Source: Tepidamorphus gemmatus (GTDB taxonomy: Bacteria; Pseudomonadota; Alphaproteobacteria; Rhizobiales; Tepidamorphaceae). From it: 64,000 bases of DNA. Numbering within the stretch: position 1 is the stretch's first letter; each line of letters opens with the position of its first letter. The notes under the pieces are model-generated. The model did no database searches. It saw only the letters and a list, made by a program, of their open reading frames with translations, and was not told the origin of the DNA. Position numbers and translations under genes: made by a program. The stretch is from positions 434,001 through 498,000 of the forward strand of contig NZ_SMAK01000001.1 of the NCBI RefSeq assembly GCF_004346195.1, given 5' to 3'. Shown here one piece after another: positions 1 through 8,638 of the stretch.

Positions 1-55
1 CGCCGGGGGCGGGCGCGGGCAGGTCGTCGCGGCTTGTGGTGCGGGTATCGGCCAT
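1..55 (-). CDS. N-terminal fragment of an unidentified gene leaving the left edge
   Basis: An ATG on the minus strand opens a reading frame that stays open to the window edge and reads MADTRTTSRDDLPAPAPG. A weak purine-rich stretch (GCAGG) lies a few bases upstream. The Pro/Ala-rich, charged start looks like a flexible cytoplasmic N-terminus, but 18 residues are too few to assign a family. It would be divergent from ade, sharing the roughly 150-bp spacer. It could also be a chance open frame in GC-rich DNA. Confidence 0.4.
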   Translation of the reverse strand, partial: MADTRTTSRDDLPAPAPG

Positions 56-207
56 GACCTGCAGGGGGTGAACAGGTGATTCGACGGAGATTGATCCTAG
101 CCGAATATGCGGCGTCGGCGCGGCGCTGCCTATGTTTGCGCAAGAGGGTTGCGCAGAAGCGCTGAGTTGGCCTTCCCTTGCTTCCTGTCCGTAGCCGAGG
201 AGCTGAC

Positions 208-2001
208 ATGTCACCCATACGTCCCTGGAGCGAGGTCGCGCCGCGGCTGGTCGACGTGGCCACGGGGCGCGCGCCGGCCGATCTGGTGATACGCGGCGGG
301 CGCTGGGTTAACGTGCATACCCGCGAGGTGATCGCCGCGACCGATATCGCGGTCGCCGAGGGGCGCTTCGCCTATGTCGGTCCCGACGCCTCGCACGCTG
401 TCGGCGGCGAGACGAGGATCATCGAGGCAGACGGCGCCTACATGGTGCCGGGTCTGTGCGACGGACACATGCATGTGGAAAGCGGCATGGTGACCGTCAC
501 CGAATTCACCCGTGCGGTGATTCCGCACGGCACGACGACGATGTTCGTCGATCCGCACGAGATCGCCAACGTGCTTGGCCTGAACGGCGTCCGGCTGATG
601 CACGACGAGGCGCAGGCGATGCCGGTCAATGTCTTCGTGCAGATGCCGAGCTGCGTGCCGAGCGCGCCGGGGCTGGAGACCGCAGGGGCCGTGCTCGGAC
701 CCAAGGAGGTGGCCGAGGCAATGACCTGGCCGAACATCATCGGGCTCGGCGAGGTGATGAACTTTCCCGGCGTTGCGGCGGGCGATCCGAAGATGCTCGC
801 GGAGATCGCCGAGACGATGCGGGCGCGCAAGACCGTCGGCGGCCACTATGCCTCGCCCGACCTCGGGCTGATGTTCCATGGCTATGTTGCCGGCGGACCT
901 TCCGACGATCATGAGGGCACCCGGCTCGAGGATGCGGTGGCGCGGGCCCGCCAGGGCATGAGCGCCATGCTGCGGCTGGGCTCGGCCTGGTATGATGTCG
1001 CTGCCCAGATCAAGGCGGTGACCGAGATGGGGCTCGATCCGCGCGGCTTCATCCTGTGCACGGATGACAGCCATTGCGGCACGATCCTCAACGAGGGCCA
1101 CATGAACCGCGTCGTGCGCCACGCCATTCAGCAAGGCTGCCCGCCGATCGTGGCGATCCAGATGGCGAGCCTCAACACGGCGGCGCATTTCGGACTTGCG
1201 CGGGAACTCGGCTCCATCGCGCCGGGCCGTCGCGCCGATCTGATCCTCACCACCGACCTGCCGACCCTGCCGGTCGATCTGGTGATCGGCCGTGGCGTGG
1301 TGCTCGCCGAGCGGGGGCGGCTGTTGGCCGACATTCCAGCCCATCGCTATCCGGACTTCGCCCAAGGTACCGTGCGGCTCGCCCGCCCGATCACCGCCCG
1401 CGACTTCGACATCGCGGCCCCGGCCGGTGCCAACACCGTGACGGCGCGCGTCATCGGTGTGGTCGAGAATCAGGCGCCTACGAGGGCGCTGCAGCGCGAA
1501 CTCGTCGTCGAGAGTGGCCTGGTTGCGGGTGATCCGGCACAGGACGTCTGTCAGATCGCGCTCGTCGAGCGGCATCGTGGCACCGGCAAGGTGGTCAACG
1601 GATTCGTGTCGGGCTTCGGCTATGACGTTCCCTGCGGCGTCGCCAGCACGGTGGCGCACGACTGCCACCACATGATCGTGGTAGGCACGTCCAAGGAGGA
1701 CATGGCGCTGGCGGCGAACCGGGTGGCGGAAGCGGGCGGCGGCGTGGCGGTGTTTTCGCAGGGCCGGCAGCTCGCGCTGGTCGAACTCGCCATCGCCGGC
1801 CTGATGTCCGTCGATCGGGCCGAGACGGTGGCCGACAAGGCCGAGCGGCTGGTGGCGGCGATGCGTGCGTGCGGCTGCAGGCTCAACAACGCCTACATGC
1901 AGCATTCGCTGCTGGCACTGGCGGTCATCCCCGAGCTCAGGATCTCGGACAAGGGGCTCGTCGATGTCAGGACATTCGAGCTGACCGATCTGTTCGTGTG
2001 A
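208..2001 (+). CDS. ade: Adenine deaminase
   Basis: Deaminates adenine to hypoxanthine and ammonia in purine salvage; a cytoplasmic, metal-dependent amidohydrolase of the Ade family (597 aa, usual family length). The metal-binding motif DGHMHVES is at about residues 85-92, FVDPHEIANVLG at about 113-124, and a further conserved block with FILCTDDSHC lies near residue 280. The C-terminal third (about 400-597) is the Ade-specific domain, with GFGYDVPCGVAST and DCHHMIVVG. The start is the ATG preceded by GAGGAG at 8-nt spacing; a TTG thirty bases upstream has no comparable site. It appears monocistronic; the next gene runs toward it. The adjacent ABC importer may be unrelated. Confidence 0.95.
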   Translation: MSPIRPWSEVAPRLVDVATGRAPADLVIRGGRWVNVHTREVIAATDIAVAEGRFAYVGPDASHAVGGETRIIEADGAYMVPGLCDGHMHVESGMVTVTEFTRAVIPHGTTTMFVDPHEIANVLGLNGVRLMHDEAQAMPVNVFVQMPSCVPSAPGLETAGAVLGPKEVAEAMTWPNIIGLGEVMNFPGVAAGDPKMLAEIAETMRARKTVGGHYASPDLGLMFHGYVAGGPSDDHEGTRLEDAVARARQGMSAMLRLGSAWYDVAAQIKAVTEMGLDPRGFILCTDDSHCGTILNEGHMNRVVRHAIQQGCPPIVAIQMASLNTAAHFGLARELGSIAPGRRADLILTTDLPTLPVDLVIGRGVVLAERGRLLADIPAHRYPDFAQGTVRLARPITARDFDIAAPAGANTVTARVIGVVENQAPTRALQRELVVESGLVAGDPAQDVCQIALVERHRGTGKVVNGFVSGFGYDVPCGVASTVAHDCHHMIVVGTSKEDMALAANRVAEAGGGVAVFSQGRQLALVELAIAGLMSVDRAETVADKAERLVAAMRACGCRLNNAYMQHSLLALAVIPELRISDKGLVDVRTFELTDLFV

Positions 2002-2359
2002 CGGTGGGGGAATTGCATCCGACCCGGGGGCAGGCTCCACTTCGGACGGCGCCCGGAGCCCCCTCGTCATCGCAGACGGAGCAGGCGTAGCCGACAGGGT
2101 GCCTTCGGACTGGGAACGGTGGTCCTCGCCGCCACGCTTGGTGGGGCTCGACCTCGGCCTGGTGGGCCGAGGGCGGCGGCTTCATCGGCGGTGGCGGCAG
2201 GCGCGGTCGCCCGTGCGGCGACGTCTGCCGCACCCGGCGTCGGGCAGGCCCGGACCCACGCCGCCGCGGCCCTGCCGGCGACGCCCTGTCCTGCCGATCA
2301 CCGATCGACGGGCCGTTGACCCGCCGTCCGCAATTGCGGGAGTGGTATCGCGATGCCGC
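2002..2359. other. Convergent intergenic region with a possible terminator hairpin
   Basis: About 360 bp between the ends of ade and the ABC permease gene. Open frames here lack ribosome sites and family resemblance. A 6-bp stem (GGCTCC at 2033-2038 with GGAGCC at 2055-2060), flanked by G/C runs that can extend it past a bulge, could slow or end transcription of ade; there is no T-tract. I see nothing else. Confidence 0.35.
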
Positions 2360-3052
2360 CTAACGCGCCAGTCTGAGATGTCGCGTCAGGCGTTGTTCGA
2401 TGCGGTTCCAGATGCGGCGCAGCGTCTCGACCATGATCAGGTATAGAACGGCGGCCCACAGATAGACCTGGAAGTCGAAGGAGCGGGCGAAGGCGAGCCG
2501 GGTCGCGCCCATCAGATCGAACACGGTGATGACGCTTGCGATCGCCGAGCCCTTGATCATTAGCACCACCTCGTTGCCCAGCGGACGCAACGCGATGATG
2601 TAGGCCTGCGGCAGGATCACCTTCAGGTAGATCACCGGCATCCGCAGGCCGAGCGAGAGCGCCGCCTCGGTCTGGCCGCGCGGCACCGCGAGGATCGCGC
2701 CGCGCAGGATCTCCGCCTGATAGGCCGAGGTATTCAGCGTGAAGGTGAAGGCGGCACAGTAGAAGGCGTCGCGGAAGAACCACCACAGGCCGACGGAGTC
2801 GAGCTCGACGCGGAACTGACCGGCGCCATAGTAGACGAGGAAGACCTGCGCGAGCAGCGGCGTGCCGCGGAAGAAGTACACATAGGCGAAGGCGATCCAG
2901 CGCAGAACCGCGATCCGCGAGATGCGTGCCAGCGCGACCGGAAAGGCGATCAGTCCGCCGATGACAATCGAGAGTGCGACGAGCTGCACCGTGACCCAGA
3001 GCCCGTCCAGCATCCGCGGTCCGTAGCGGGCGAGCAGGTCGAGGTCGATCAT
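2360..3052 (-). CDS. Polar amino acid ABC transporter permease (HisM/ArtM type)
   Basis: Inner-membrane permease of a polar amino acid importer (230 aa, typical of the HisM/ArtM/OccM class). It has about five hydrophobic segments, the FRGTPLLAQ motif that follows the second of them, and the cytoplasmic ATPase-coupling loop EAALSLGLRMP with ILPQA behind it at about residues 135-155. The ATG lies inside an ATGA overlap with the upstream permease gene, so the two are translationally coupled. The substrate cannot be read from the sequence; the family takes arginine, ornithine, histidine or glutamine-like substrates. No ATPase gene follows; the next gene is ade on the other strand. Confidence 0.9.
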   Translation of the reverse strand: MIDLDLLARYGPRMLDGLWVTVQLVALSIVIGGLIAFPVALARISRIAVLRWIAFAYVYFFRGTPLLAQVFLVYYGAGQFRVELDSVGLWWFFRDAFYCAAFTFTLNTSAYQAEILRGAILAVPRGQTEAALSLGLRMPVIYLKVILPQAYIIALRPLGNEVVLMIKGSAIASVITVFDLMGATRLAFARSFDFQVYLWAAVLYLIMVETLRRIWNRIEQRLTRHLRLAR

Positions 3053-3762
3053 GCAGCCCTCCGCTCGCCGCGCGCCGCCCAGCGCTCCACCCAGACGATG
3101 CCGATGCTCGAGACGATCGAGAACATCAGGTAGATCATGCAGGCGACGAGATAGAAGAAGAACGGCTGCTTGGTCGCGCCCACCGCGACGTTGGTCATGC
3201 GCAGCAGGTCGTTGAGCGCGATGATGGACACCAGCGAGGTGTCCTTGAGCAGTACCAGCCAGAGGTTGGCGATGCCTGGCAGGGCATAGCGCCACAGCTG
3301 CGGAAAGGTCACCAGCCGCAACGTCTGGAATGGCGTCAGCCCGAGCGCACGGGCGGCCTCGATCTGGCCCTTCGAGATCGCCCTCAGCGCGGCAAGGAAC
3401 ACCTCGCTCGAGAAGGCGGCGAAGACCACGCCGAGCGCGATCATGCCGGCAACGAAGCCGTTGATCTCGACATAGGTCTCGGCGAACACGTTGACGAGCT
3501 TCTGCAGCGCGATCTGGCCGCCATAGTAGATGATGAACAGCGTTAGAAGCTCGGGAAGGCCGCGGAACACGGTGGCGAACGCGTCGCCGAAGATCCTGAG
3601 CGGGGCGTGGCTTGAATCGCGCGCCAGCGCGATCAGGAACCCCAGGAAGAGGCCGAGAGGCAGGGTTGCGACCGCAAGCCGGATGGTCAGCCAGGCGCCC
3701 GCCGCGATCTCGTCGCCCCAGCCGTCAGGCCCGAACTCCAGCAGTGCGAACAGGTCCGCCAT
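3049..3762 (-). CDS. Polar amino acid ABC transporter permease (HisQ/ArtQ type)
   Basis: Partner permease (237 aa) of the downstream HisM-like subunit; the pair would form the heterodimeric membrane channel. About five transmembrane stretches are visible, with FRGLPELLTLF after the second and the EAA loop EAARALGLTPFQTLRL followed by TFPQ. It follows the binding-protein gene by 233 bp that hold a stable palindrome, a spacing often seen where the binding protein is made in excess. A G-rich ribosome site (GAGGGGGA) lies almost against the ATG. It overlaps the next permease by 4 bp. Confidence 0.9.
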   Translation of the reverse strand: MADLFALLEFGPDGWGDEIAAGAWLTIRLAVATLPLGLFLGFLIALARDSSHAPLRIFGDAFATVFRGLPELLTLFIIYYGGQIALQKLVNVFAETYVEINGFVAGMIALGVVFAAFSSEVFLAALRAISKGQIEAARALGLTPFQTLRLVTFPQLWRYALPGIANLWLVLLKDTSLVSIIALNDLLRMTNVAVGATKQPFFFYLVACMIYLMFSIVSSIGIVWVERWAARGERRAA

Positions 3763-3878
3763 TCCCCCTCATCCGGACCGGCGCCGTGGGGGCGCCGCCA
3801 CAACCCAGTCACGCCGGCCGGGGCATGCGCCACAGGCTTGGATCAGGGCGCCTTGCCGTTGACCGCCGTACCGTCCCG

Positions 3879-3909
3879 ATCCCGGATCGGCCCGAAGGCC
3901 GTCCGGGAT
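3879..3909. repeat. Near-perfect palindrome between binding protein and permease genes
   Basis: ATCCCGGATCGGCC at 3879-3892 pairs with GGCCGTCCGGGAT at 3897-3909 with a single bulged base and a CGAA loop. The form (ATCCCGG...CCGGGATGAC) resembles the dispersed palindromic repeats common in Hyphomicrobiales intergenic regions. In transcripts it would form a hairpin 3' of the binding-protein message, likely protecting that segment or damping read-through into the permeases. There is no T-tract, so it is not a classical terminator. Confidence 0.6.
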
Positions 3910-3995
3910 GACCGAGAGGCGGTGCGACGGGCGTCGGCGCGAACTGACGCCGCCGGGCACCGGGCTGCACCCGGTCCGGTATCGGCCCGCTCCGA

Positions 3996-4772
3996 TCAGT
4001 ATATCGAGAAGGGGAAGTACTTCTTGTTGATCTTCTCGTAGGTGCCGTCGGCGAGGATTTCCGCCAGCGCCTTGTTGAACATCTCCTTCAATTCGGGATC
4101 GTCCTTGCGCACGGCGATGCCGGCACCGATGCCGAAATACGCCTCGTCGGTGAGCTTCTCGCCGACGAATTGGCAGCACTTGCCCTCTTCGGTCGACTCC
4201 AGCCAATCATACAGAACGAACGAGTCGGCGAGCACCGCATCGAGACGACCGTTGGCGAGATCGAGGTTTGCTTCGTCCTGGGTGGCATAGAGCTTGATGT
4301 CGGAGTCCGGATACTCGCCCTCGAGATAGTTCGCGTGGATCGTCGCCGACTGGGCGCCGAGCGTCTTGCCCTTCAACGCTTGCGGCGAGATGTCGGTGAT
4401 GCCGCTGTCCTTGCGGGCGACGAAATTCGCCGCCGAGCCGTAATACTTGTCGGTAAAGTCAACCACCTTCAGGCGTTCTTCGGTGATCGACATGGAGGCG
4501 ATGATGGCGTCATACTTGTTTGCCAGCAGCGCCGGAATGATGCCGTCCCAATCCTGCGCGATCAGCTCGCACTCGACCTGCATCTTTTCGCAAAGGGCCT
4601 TGGCAATATCGACGTCGAAGCCCTGAAGCTGGTTGTTGGAATCGAAGAAATTGAAGGGCGGATAGGCGCCCTCGGTGCCAATGCGGACCTTGGTCCATTC
4701 CTTGGCGGACGCCGTTCCGGCCGCCAGCGCGACGACGGCGGCGACGACGGCGAGACGCACGAATTGACGCAT
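3996..4772 (-). CDS. Periplasmic polar amino acid-binding protein
   Basis: Substrate-binding component (258 aa) of the amino acid ABC importer encoded downstream; SBP_bac_3 family. A Sec signal peptide with hydrophobic core VVAAVVALAA ends at TASA about residue 23. Family signatures include IGTEGAYPPFNF, GFDVDIAKALC, QDWDGIIPALL, YDAIIASMSIT and DFTDKYY. Two adjacent Cys (KCCQ) near residue 197, together with the earlier Cys pair, recall the lysine/arginine/ornithine branch. The start is the ATG behind GAGGG at 6-nt spacing; longer in-frame starts precede an unlikely leader. It is first gene of the operon and divergent from the Tat-exported hydrolase gene. Confidence 0.92.
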   Translation of the reverse strand: MRQFVRLAVVAAVVALAAGTASAKEWTKVRIGTEGAYPPFNFFDSNNQLQGFDVDIAKALCEKMQVECELIAQDWDGIIPALLANKYDAIIASMSITEERLKVVDFTDKYYGSAANFVARKDSGITDISPQALKGKTLGAQSATIHANYLEGEYPDSDIKLYATQDEANLDLANGRLDAVLADSFVLYDWLESTEEGKCCQFVGEKLTDEAYFGIGAGIAVRKDDPELKEMFNKALAEILADGTYEKINKKYFPFSIY

Positions 4773-4979
4773 CGGATTCCCTCTGATGGTTCTTGACGTG
4801 GTTAGGCAGTCCGGTTCCAGCTCCGTCCTTGCGGACGGCGTGCACCATCTTCCCACCAATATTCATTGACGCGCAACCGTGTGCATGGCGTGCCGGATGT
4901 CAGCCTCGCATGCGAATGTCGCGCCGGCTGTGCTAGTCTGCCGCAGGAACGGCGGGTTTGGGTACGGAGCTGTAACGGA

Positions 4980-5969
4980 ATGGAGTTGACGAGGCGAAAC
5001 TTGCTTGCGGCCTGCGCTGGTGGCCTGGCACTGGCTGCCGGCCTCGGGCTGGCGGATGCGCGGCGGCGGCCTGCTGCCGCGGCGCAGCCGCGCGCCGCGC
5101 ACCAGGTTCCGGGCATCTACCGGCTGTCGATCGGCGACGACATCGAGGTGACGGCGCTGCTCGATGGCTACATCGACCTCGGCACCAACCTGTTCCGCGG
5201 CGCGCCGGAGGAGGAAGTCCGCCGCCTGCAGGAGGCGGCCTTCGTGCCGGTCGGCCCCGCGGTGCGCAGCGGCGTCAATGCCTTCGCGGTGAATGCCGGC
5301 GGCAGGCTGGCGCTGATCGACGCGGGCGGGCGCAATCTCCTTGGCCCAACGCTCGGCCGCCTGCCGGGCAACCTCAAGGCGGCGGGGATCGACCCGGCCG
5401 CGGTCGACCTGGTCGTCGCCACCCATCTGCATCCCGACCATGTCGGCGGACTGGTGACCGGTGACGGCGCGGCGGTCTTTCCGAACGCCGAGCTCGTCGT
5501 GCATGAGGCCGACTGGAATTTCTGGACCAATGCCGACCTGATGGCCAAGGCCAACGAGCAGGGCAAGATGTTCTTCCAGGCCGCCCAGGCCGCCATCACC
5601 CCCTATGCCAAGCGGACGCGGTTGATCGGCGACGACGAAGAGGTGATGCCCGGCCTGCGCTCGATCGGGCTGCCTGGCCACACGCCGGGGCATACCGGCT
5701 TCGTCGTCCACTCCGGACCCGATACCCTGCTGATCTGGGGCGATATCGTGCATTCGGCGCTGTTGCAGGTCCCGCATCCGGACTGGTCGATCGCCTTCGA
5801 CATCGGTCCGGACCTGGCGGTCGCGACCCGCCGGAAGGCCTTTGCCATGGCGGCGAGCGATCGGCTGCTGGTCGCGGGCATGCACCTGCCGTTTCCCGGC
5901 ATCGGCCGGATCCTTGACGAAGGCGGGGTCTATCAGTACCAGCCGGAACCCTGGCGCTTCGAGCCCTGA
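4980..5969 (+). CDS. Tat-exported metallo-beta-lactamase-fold hydrolase
   Basis: A 329-aa metallo-hydrolase predicted to be exported folded: the N-terminus MELTRRNLLAACAGGLALAAG is a twin-arginine signal. The di-zinc motif THLHPDHVGG is at about residues 146-155, a later metal ligand in GLPGHTPGHTGF, and an Asp ligand in IWGDIVHSA. This is the quorum-lactonase-like / AidC-like branch of the MBL superfamily, but no specific substrate can be assigned. The start is the ATG placing the twin-arginine motif at residue 5. It lies divergent from the amino acid-binding protein gene and convergent with mobB; probably monocistronic. Confidence 0.85.
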   Translation: MELTRRNLLAACAGGLALAAGLGLADARRRPAAAAQPRAAHQVPGIYRLSIGDDIEVTALLDGYIDLGTNLFRGAPEEEVRRLQEAAFVPVGPAVRSGVNAFAVNAGGRLALIDAGGRNLLGPTLGRLPGNLKAAGIDPAAVDLVVATHLHPDHVGGLVTGDGAAVFPNAELVVHEADWNFWTNADLMAKANEQGKMFFQAAQAAITPYAKRTRLIGDDEEVMPGLRSIGLPGHTPGHTGFVVHSGPDTLLIWGDIVHSALLQVPHPDWSIAFDIGPDLAVATRRKAFAMAASDRLLVAGMHLPFPGIGRILDEGGVYQYQPEPWRFEP

Positions 5970-6067
5970 GCGGTGTCTTCCCCCAAGAGCGACCGGTCCA
6001 CGACGCTGGCGGACCTGTCGCGGTCGTGGCTGTTGCCGTCGCTGGCGCGCAGATGCATCGGCACCGG

Positions 6068-6625
6068 TCAGCCTTGCGGCCCGCCAACCTGACCGGTTCG
6101 GATGGGATCGCCGGCGAGCGCCGCGGCAAGGCCGAGATGCCCGGCGATGAAGCCGGCGATCCCTGCAACGTCGTCGAGATGAAACACAGGCAGACCGCCG
6201 CCGTCGACCGGGAAGTCGGCTGCGATGGCGACGATGGTCGGATCCTCGGCGCTCAGCGGCGTCGCCTTGCGGCCGGCCTGCCGGCGACATTCGATCTTGG
6301 GGTGGCGCTCCCGCTTGTAGCCCTCGATCAGCAGCAGGTCGGCCGGCGCCATCCGCGCGACGATATCCTCGAGGCGGGGTTCCGCATCCTCGCGCAGTTC
6401 ATGCATCAGCGCCCAGCGGGTCCCGGAGATGAGGGCGACCTCGGTCGCGCCGGCCTCGCGGTGGCGGAAGGAATCGGTGCCCGGCACGTCGATGTCGAAG
6501 GCATGATGGGCATGCTTTACCGAGTTCACCCGCAGGCCGCGCCCGACGAACTCGGCGATCAGGCGGGTGACGAGCGTGGTCTTGCCGGAGTTCTTCCAGC
6601 CGGTGACGCCGAACACCGGGGTCAT
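6068..6625 (-). CDS. mobB: Molybdopterin-guanine dinucleotide biosynthesis adaptor MobB
   Basis: P-loop GTPase (185 aa) that assists MobA in attaching GMP to molybdopterin. The Walker A motif GWKNSGKTT is at about residues 9-17, followed by VNSVKHAHHAFDID and PGTDSFRHREAGA, all typical of MobB, and LLLIEGYKRERHPKIE. It overlaps mobA by 4 bp (ATGA), so the pair is translationally coupled. Convergent with the hydrolase gene to the left. No molybdoenzyme gene is seen in the window, so the partner enzymes are elsewhere. Confidence 0.93.
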   Translation of the reverse strand: MTPVFGVTGWKNSGKTTLVTRLIAEFVGRGLRVNSVKHAHHAFDIDVPGTDSFRHREAGATEVALISGTRWALMHELREDAEPRLEDIVARMAPADLLLIEGYKRERHPKIECRRQAGRKATPLSAEDPTIVAIAADFPVDGGGLPVFHLDDVAGIAGFIAGHLGLAAALAGDPIRTGQVGGPQG

Positions 6626-7305
6626 CGGGAGAGCTCCTCAGCCAGAACCTCGGCGACGTCGATGTCCTCCGGCGTGTTGACGTTGAAAAAGGGGTCGATC
6701 TCGATCCCGTCGACCACCGGACCGCGGAAGATCACCTCGACATTTGGATGGCGGTGCACCCACACCAGCACCTTGCGCAGGTCCTCTCCACGGATCGCCG
6801 CCTCGAGATCGTCGGCCAGCATGACCGGCCACAGGCCGAATACCGGATGCACCCGGTCGCCCGACCTGGCGAGCGCGATCATCGTCTCGATATGACCGGC
6901 GGCGCCGACCAGCCGTGCGACGAGATCGTCCGGGAAGAATGGCGTGTCTGTGGCGACCGTTACCACCCAGCGCGCCGACGGCGCGTGCCGCTCGGCCCAG
7001 CGCAGACCGGCGAGGATGCCGGCGAGCGGGCCGAGATGGCCGGGTAGCGTGTCGGCGACAACCGGGTATCCGAAGCCCGAGAACCGGGCGGGATCGCCGT
7101 TGGCGTTGATGATGACCCTGCCGACCTGCGGCGCGATCCGGGTGATGACCCGTCCGACCAGAGACGTGCCCGCGATCTCGCGCAGCGCCTTGTCGCCACC
7201 GCCCATCCGCCGCGACAGTCCGCCCGCGAGTATGCAGCCGACCGTCATCGACGCCCAGCGGGCATTGTCGTTGATGAAACTTTCGTCCTGGCCGGTAATG
7301 CTCAT
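6622..7305 (-). CDS. mobA: Molybdenum cofactor guanylyltransferase MobA
   Basis: Transfers GMP from GTP to molybdopterin to give the MGD cofactor (227 aa, cytoplasmic). The nucleotidyltransferase signature LAGGLSRRMGGGDK is at about residues 26-39, with LPGHLGPLAGILAGL and DTPFFPDDLV further on, and NVNTPEDI near the C-terminus. The chosen ATG has GGAG eight bases upstream and gives about 19 extra residues before the conserved start MTVGCILAGG; an ATG at that point lacks a ribosome site, so the longer form is preferred with some doubt. Divergent from mrp across 159 bp. Confidence 0.92.
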   Translation of the reverse strand: MSITGQDESFINDNARWASMTVGCILAGGLSRRMGGGDKALREIAGTSLVGRVITRIAPQVGRVIINANGDPARFSGFGYPVVADTLPGHLGPLAGILAGLRWAERHAPSARWVVTVATDTPFFPDDLVARLVGAAGHIETMIALARSGDRVHPVFGLWPVMLADDLEAAIRGEDLRKVLVWVHRHPNVEVIFRGPVVDGIEIDPFFNVNTPEDIDVAEVLAEELSR

Positions 7306-7464
7306 GCATGGGCTCCGCAGGGCCGTCCTATTGACGTGATGGGCCGATCCGCACCGCCGTCCCAGCGCGCTGTCCCGTCCGCGGGTTTGACCGCAGCCGC
7401 GACCGGATTAGATAGTCGGCAAGCCGGGGCGACGGCAACCGGCGTCATCGGACAGCGGGGCGAT

Positions 7465-8625
7465 ATGGCACTCAGCAAGGACACCGTCCTCGAGGCGTTG
7501 CGGACGATCGGCGGGCCGGATCTCTCCGGAGACATCGTCTCGCTCGGCATGGTCTCGGAGGTCGTCATCCACGGCGGGCGCGTCTATTTCGCGCTGACGG
7601 TCGATCCGGCGCGGGCGCGGGAACTCGAACCGCTGCGCGAGGCGGCCGAGCGGGCTGTTGCAGCCTTGCCAGGTGTCGAGAAGGCGATGGTCACGCTCAC
7701 CTCGGAGACCGCGGCGGGACGGTCCGTGCCCCCGCCCGCACCCCAGCATCGCGGCCATCCGCATCCTCATTCCCATCCGCAACCGCAACCGCCGCGTCGT
7801 CCGGCGCCGACCCGCCAGGCGGTGGCGGTGCCGGGCATCCGCCACATCGTTGCGGTGGCGTCCGGCAAGGGTGGCGTCGGCAAGTCGACCGTGGCGGTCA
7901 ATCTTGCGCTTGGCCTGAAGCAGCTCGGTCTGAAGGTCGGCATGCTCGATGCCGACATATACGGGCCCTCGCAGCCGCGGCTGCTCGGCGTCAGCGGCCG
8001 GCCGCAAGCGGTCGAGGGCAGGGTGCTCAGACCGCTAGAGGGCCACGGGCTGAAGGTCATGTCGATGGGCTTCCTCGTCGAGGAGGACACCCCGATGATC
8101 TGGCGCGGGCCGATGGTGATCTCGGCGCTGACCCAGATGCTGCGCGAGGTCGAGTGGGGCACGCTCGACGTGCTGGTGGTGGACATGCCGCCGGGGACCG
8201 GGGACGCCCAGCTCACCATGGCCCAGCAGGTGCCGCTGTCGGGGGCAGTCATCGTCTCGACGCCGCAGGATCTCGCGCTGATCGATGCGCGCAAGGGCAT
8301 CAACATGTTCCGCAAGGTCGACGTGCCGATCCTCGGCATCGTCGAGAACATGAGCTACTTCCTGTGTCCCGCCTGCGGTACGCGCTCGGACATCTTCGGT
8401 ACCGGCGGTGCCCGCAGGGAGGCAGAGCGACTCGGCGCCGCGTTCCTCGGAGAAGTGCCGCTGCACATGGCGATCCGCGAGACCTCGGACGCCGGCCGCC
8501 CGGTGGTTGCGACGGAGCCGGACGGAACGCACGCGCGGATCTTCGTCGAGATCGCGGCGAAGGTGCAGGCCGCCGTGGAGGGAGCCGCCGGTCGCCCCGC
8601 CCCGAGGATCATCGTCGACTCCTGA
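7465..8625 (+). CDS. Mrp/NBP35-type Fe-S cluster carrier ATPase
   Basis: P-loop scaffold/carrier thought to deliver Fe-S clusters to apoproteins (386 aa; Mrp/ApbC family). An N-terminal MIP18-like domain (about residues 1-85) is joined by a Pro/His-rich linker (about 90-115) to the ATPase. The deviant Walker A SGKGGVGKST is at about residues 132-141, DADIYGPSQPRLLG, DMPPGTGDAQLT and the cluster-binding CPAC motif (NMSYFLCPACG) follow. The start has GGGG eight bases upstream. Divergent from mobA and convergent with the transglycosylase gene, 13 bp apart. Confidence 0.93.
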   Translation: MALSKDTVLEALRTIGGPDLSGDIVSLGMVSEVVIHGGRVYFALTVDPARARELEPLREAAERAVAALPGVEKAMVTLTSETAAGRSVPPPAPQHRGHPHPHSHPQPQPPRRPAPTRQAVAVPGIRHIVAVASGKGGVGKSTVAVNLALGLKQLGLKVGMLDADIYGPSQPRLLGVSGRPQAVEGRVLRPLEGHGLKVMSMGFLVEEDTPMIWRGPMVISALTQMLREVEWGTLDVLVVDMPPGTGDAQLTMAQQVPLSGAVIVSTPQDLALIDARKGINMFRKVDVPILGIVENMSYFLCPACGTRSDIFGTGGARREAERLGAAFLGEVPLHMAIRETSDAGRPVVATEPDGTHARIFVEIAAKVQAAVEGAAGRPAPRIIVDS

Positions 8626-8638
8626 GGCCCCCCACACA

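Noticed and set aside
211-2070. A 619-codon open frame on the minus strand opposite ade
   Set aside because: It mirrors the ade coding region, is Arg/His-rich with no family signature, and has no ribosome site; a GC-rich antisense shadow.
7306-7464. A molybdenum-cofactor riboswitch between mobA and mrp
   Set aside because: The 159-bp divergent spacer shows no conserved Moco-aptamer landmarks that I can recognise.
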